Positions 5,891 through 6,026 of a stretch of 6,026 bases of DNA are shown here, in pieces. Numbering within the stretch: position 1 is the stretch's first letter; each line of letters begins with the position of its first letter. A program made the translations under genes and the position numbers. The stretch covers positions 1 to 6,026 of the forward strand of contig JAQGOT010000352.1 of the NCBI GenBank assembly GCA_028293465.1, read 5' to 3'. Below the pieces are notes generated by a model. The model was not told the origin of the DNA. It saw nothing but the letters and a program-made list of their open reading frames with translations, and did no database searches. This stretch comes from Pedosphaera sp. GTDB lineage: Bacteria; Verrucomicrobiota; Verrucomicrobiia; Limisphaerales; Pedosphaeraceae.

Positions 5891-6026
5891 TTACGACAGC
5901 AATCGGGAGAGGAAAAGGATGAGCAGAATCGCGGCGGTTGCAAAGATGCTGCAGAGGATTTTCTTGCTGCGTTTGGTATCGCTCAAGGAACCACATTCCA
6001 TGCATTTTCTCAGCGTGCTCGAAATC
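5891..6026 (-). CDS. C-terminal end of a short or partial membrane-anchored protein, unknown function
   Basis: On the minus strand one frame is open from the right edge to a TAA at 5893-5891. It reads 45 residues: ISSTLRKCMECGSLSDTKRS, then KK, then a hydrophobic helix (ILCSIFATAAILLILFLSRLL) and a final Ser. The pattern of a polar, basic stretch followed by a terminal membrane helix suggests a tail-anchored or single-pass protein with the bulk in the cytoplasm. C8 and C11 form a CxxC pair that could be half a metal site, but no second pair is in view. The gene may begin beyond the window. Alternatively it may be a complete 36-residue protein starting at the ATG at 6001-5999. Codon third positions are mostly G or C, as in the neighbouring genes. 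It is tail-to-tail with the CHAD gene, 12 bases apart, with no terminator hairpin between them. I do not recognise the family. Confidence 0.5.
   Translation of the reverse strand, partial: ISSTLRKCMECGSLSDTKRSKKILCSIFATAAILLILFLSRLLS

Overview
The window is about 6 kb of moderately GC-rich bacterial chromosome carrying ordinary housekeeping-type genes on both strands. There are no insertion sequences, CRISPR arrays, rRNA or tRNA genes that I can see. Three things would fit a Verrucomicrobia-like (Pedosphaera/Limisphaerales) bacterium: a GH1-like hydrolase variant with the 'ELGVRxxRxGIPWYRV' style of N-terminus, a group III-type phosphofructokinase with PKTIDND and MGHRAGW, and two small membrane proteins of a style I associate with that phylum. 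This placement is an inference from memory of family resemblance, not a test.

Layout from left to right. Positions 1-685 (minus strand) hold the N-terminal part of a glycoside hydrolase family 1-like protein. It runs off the left edge and is interrupted by two in-frame nonsense codons (TAG at 94-92 and TAA at 55-53), while recognisable coding sequence continues in the same frame between and after them. A 325-base spacer (686-1010) with a weak promoter candidate separates it from the divergent adenine deaminase gene (1011-2717, plus). After an 88-base gap with an imperfect inverted repeat comes a 131-residue hydrophobic protein (2806-3201, plus). It converges on a 55-residue, single-pass, very basic membrane protein (3256-3423, minus). 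A 271-base spacer with nothing recognisable follows, then a phosphofructokinase-family gene (3695-4816, minus). Divergent from it, across 177 bases with a consensus -10 box, is a CHAD-domain protein (4994-5878, plus). It converges, with only a 12-base gap, on the 3' end of a short or partial minus-strand gene encoding a C-terminal membrane anchor (5891-6026).

The genes do not form one pathway. Adenine deaminase belongs to purine salvage, the phosphofructokinase to glycolysis, the hydrolase to glycoside turnover, and the CHAD protein probably binds polyphosphate. Strands alternate often, so most genes are probably transcribed alone or in pairs. I found no convincing new multi-gene system. The observation most worth following is the doubly interrupted GH1 gene. 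Next is the mixed active-site signature of the phosphofructokinase.
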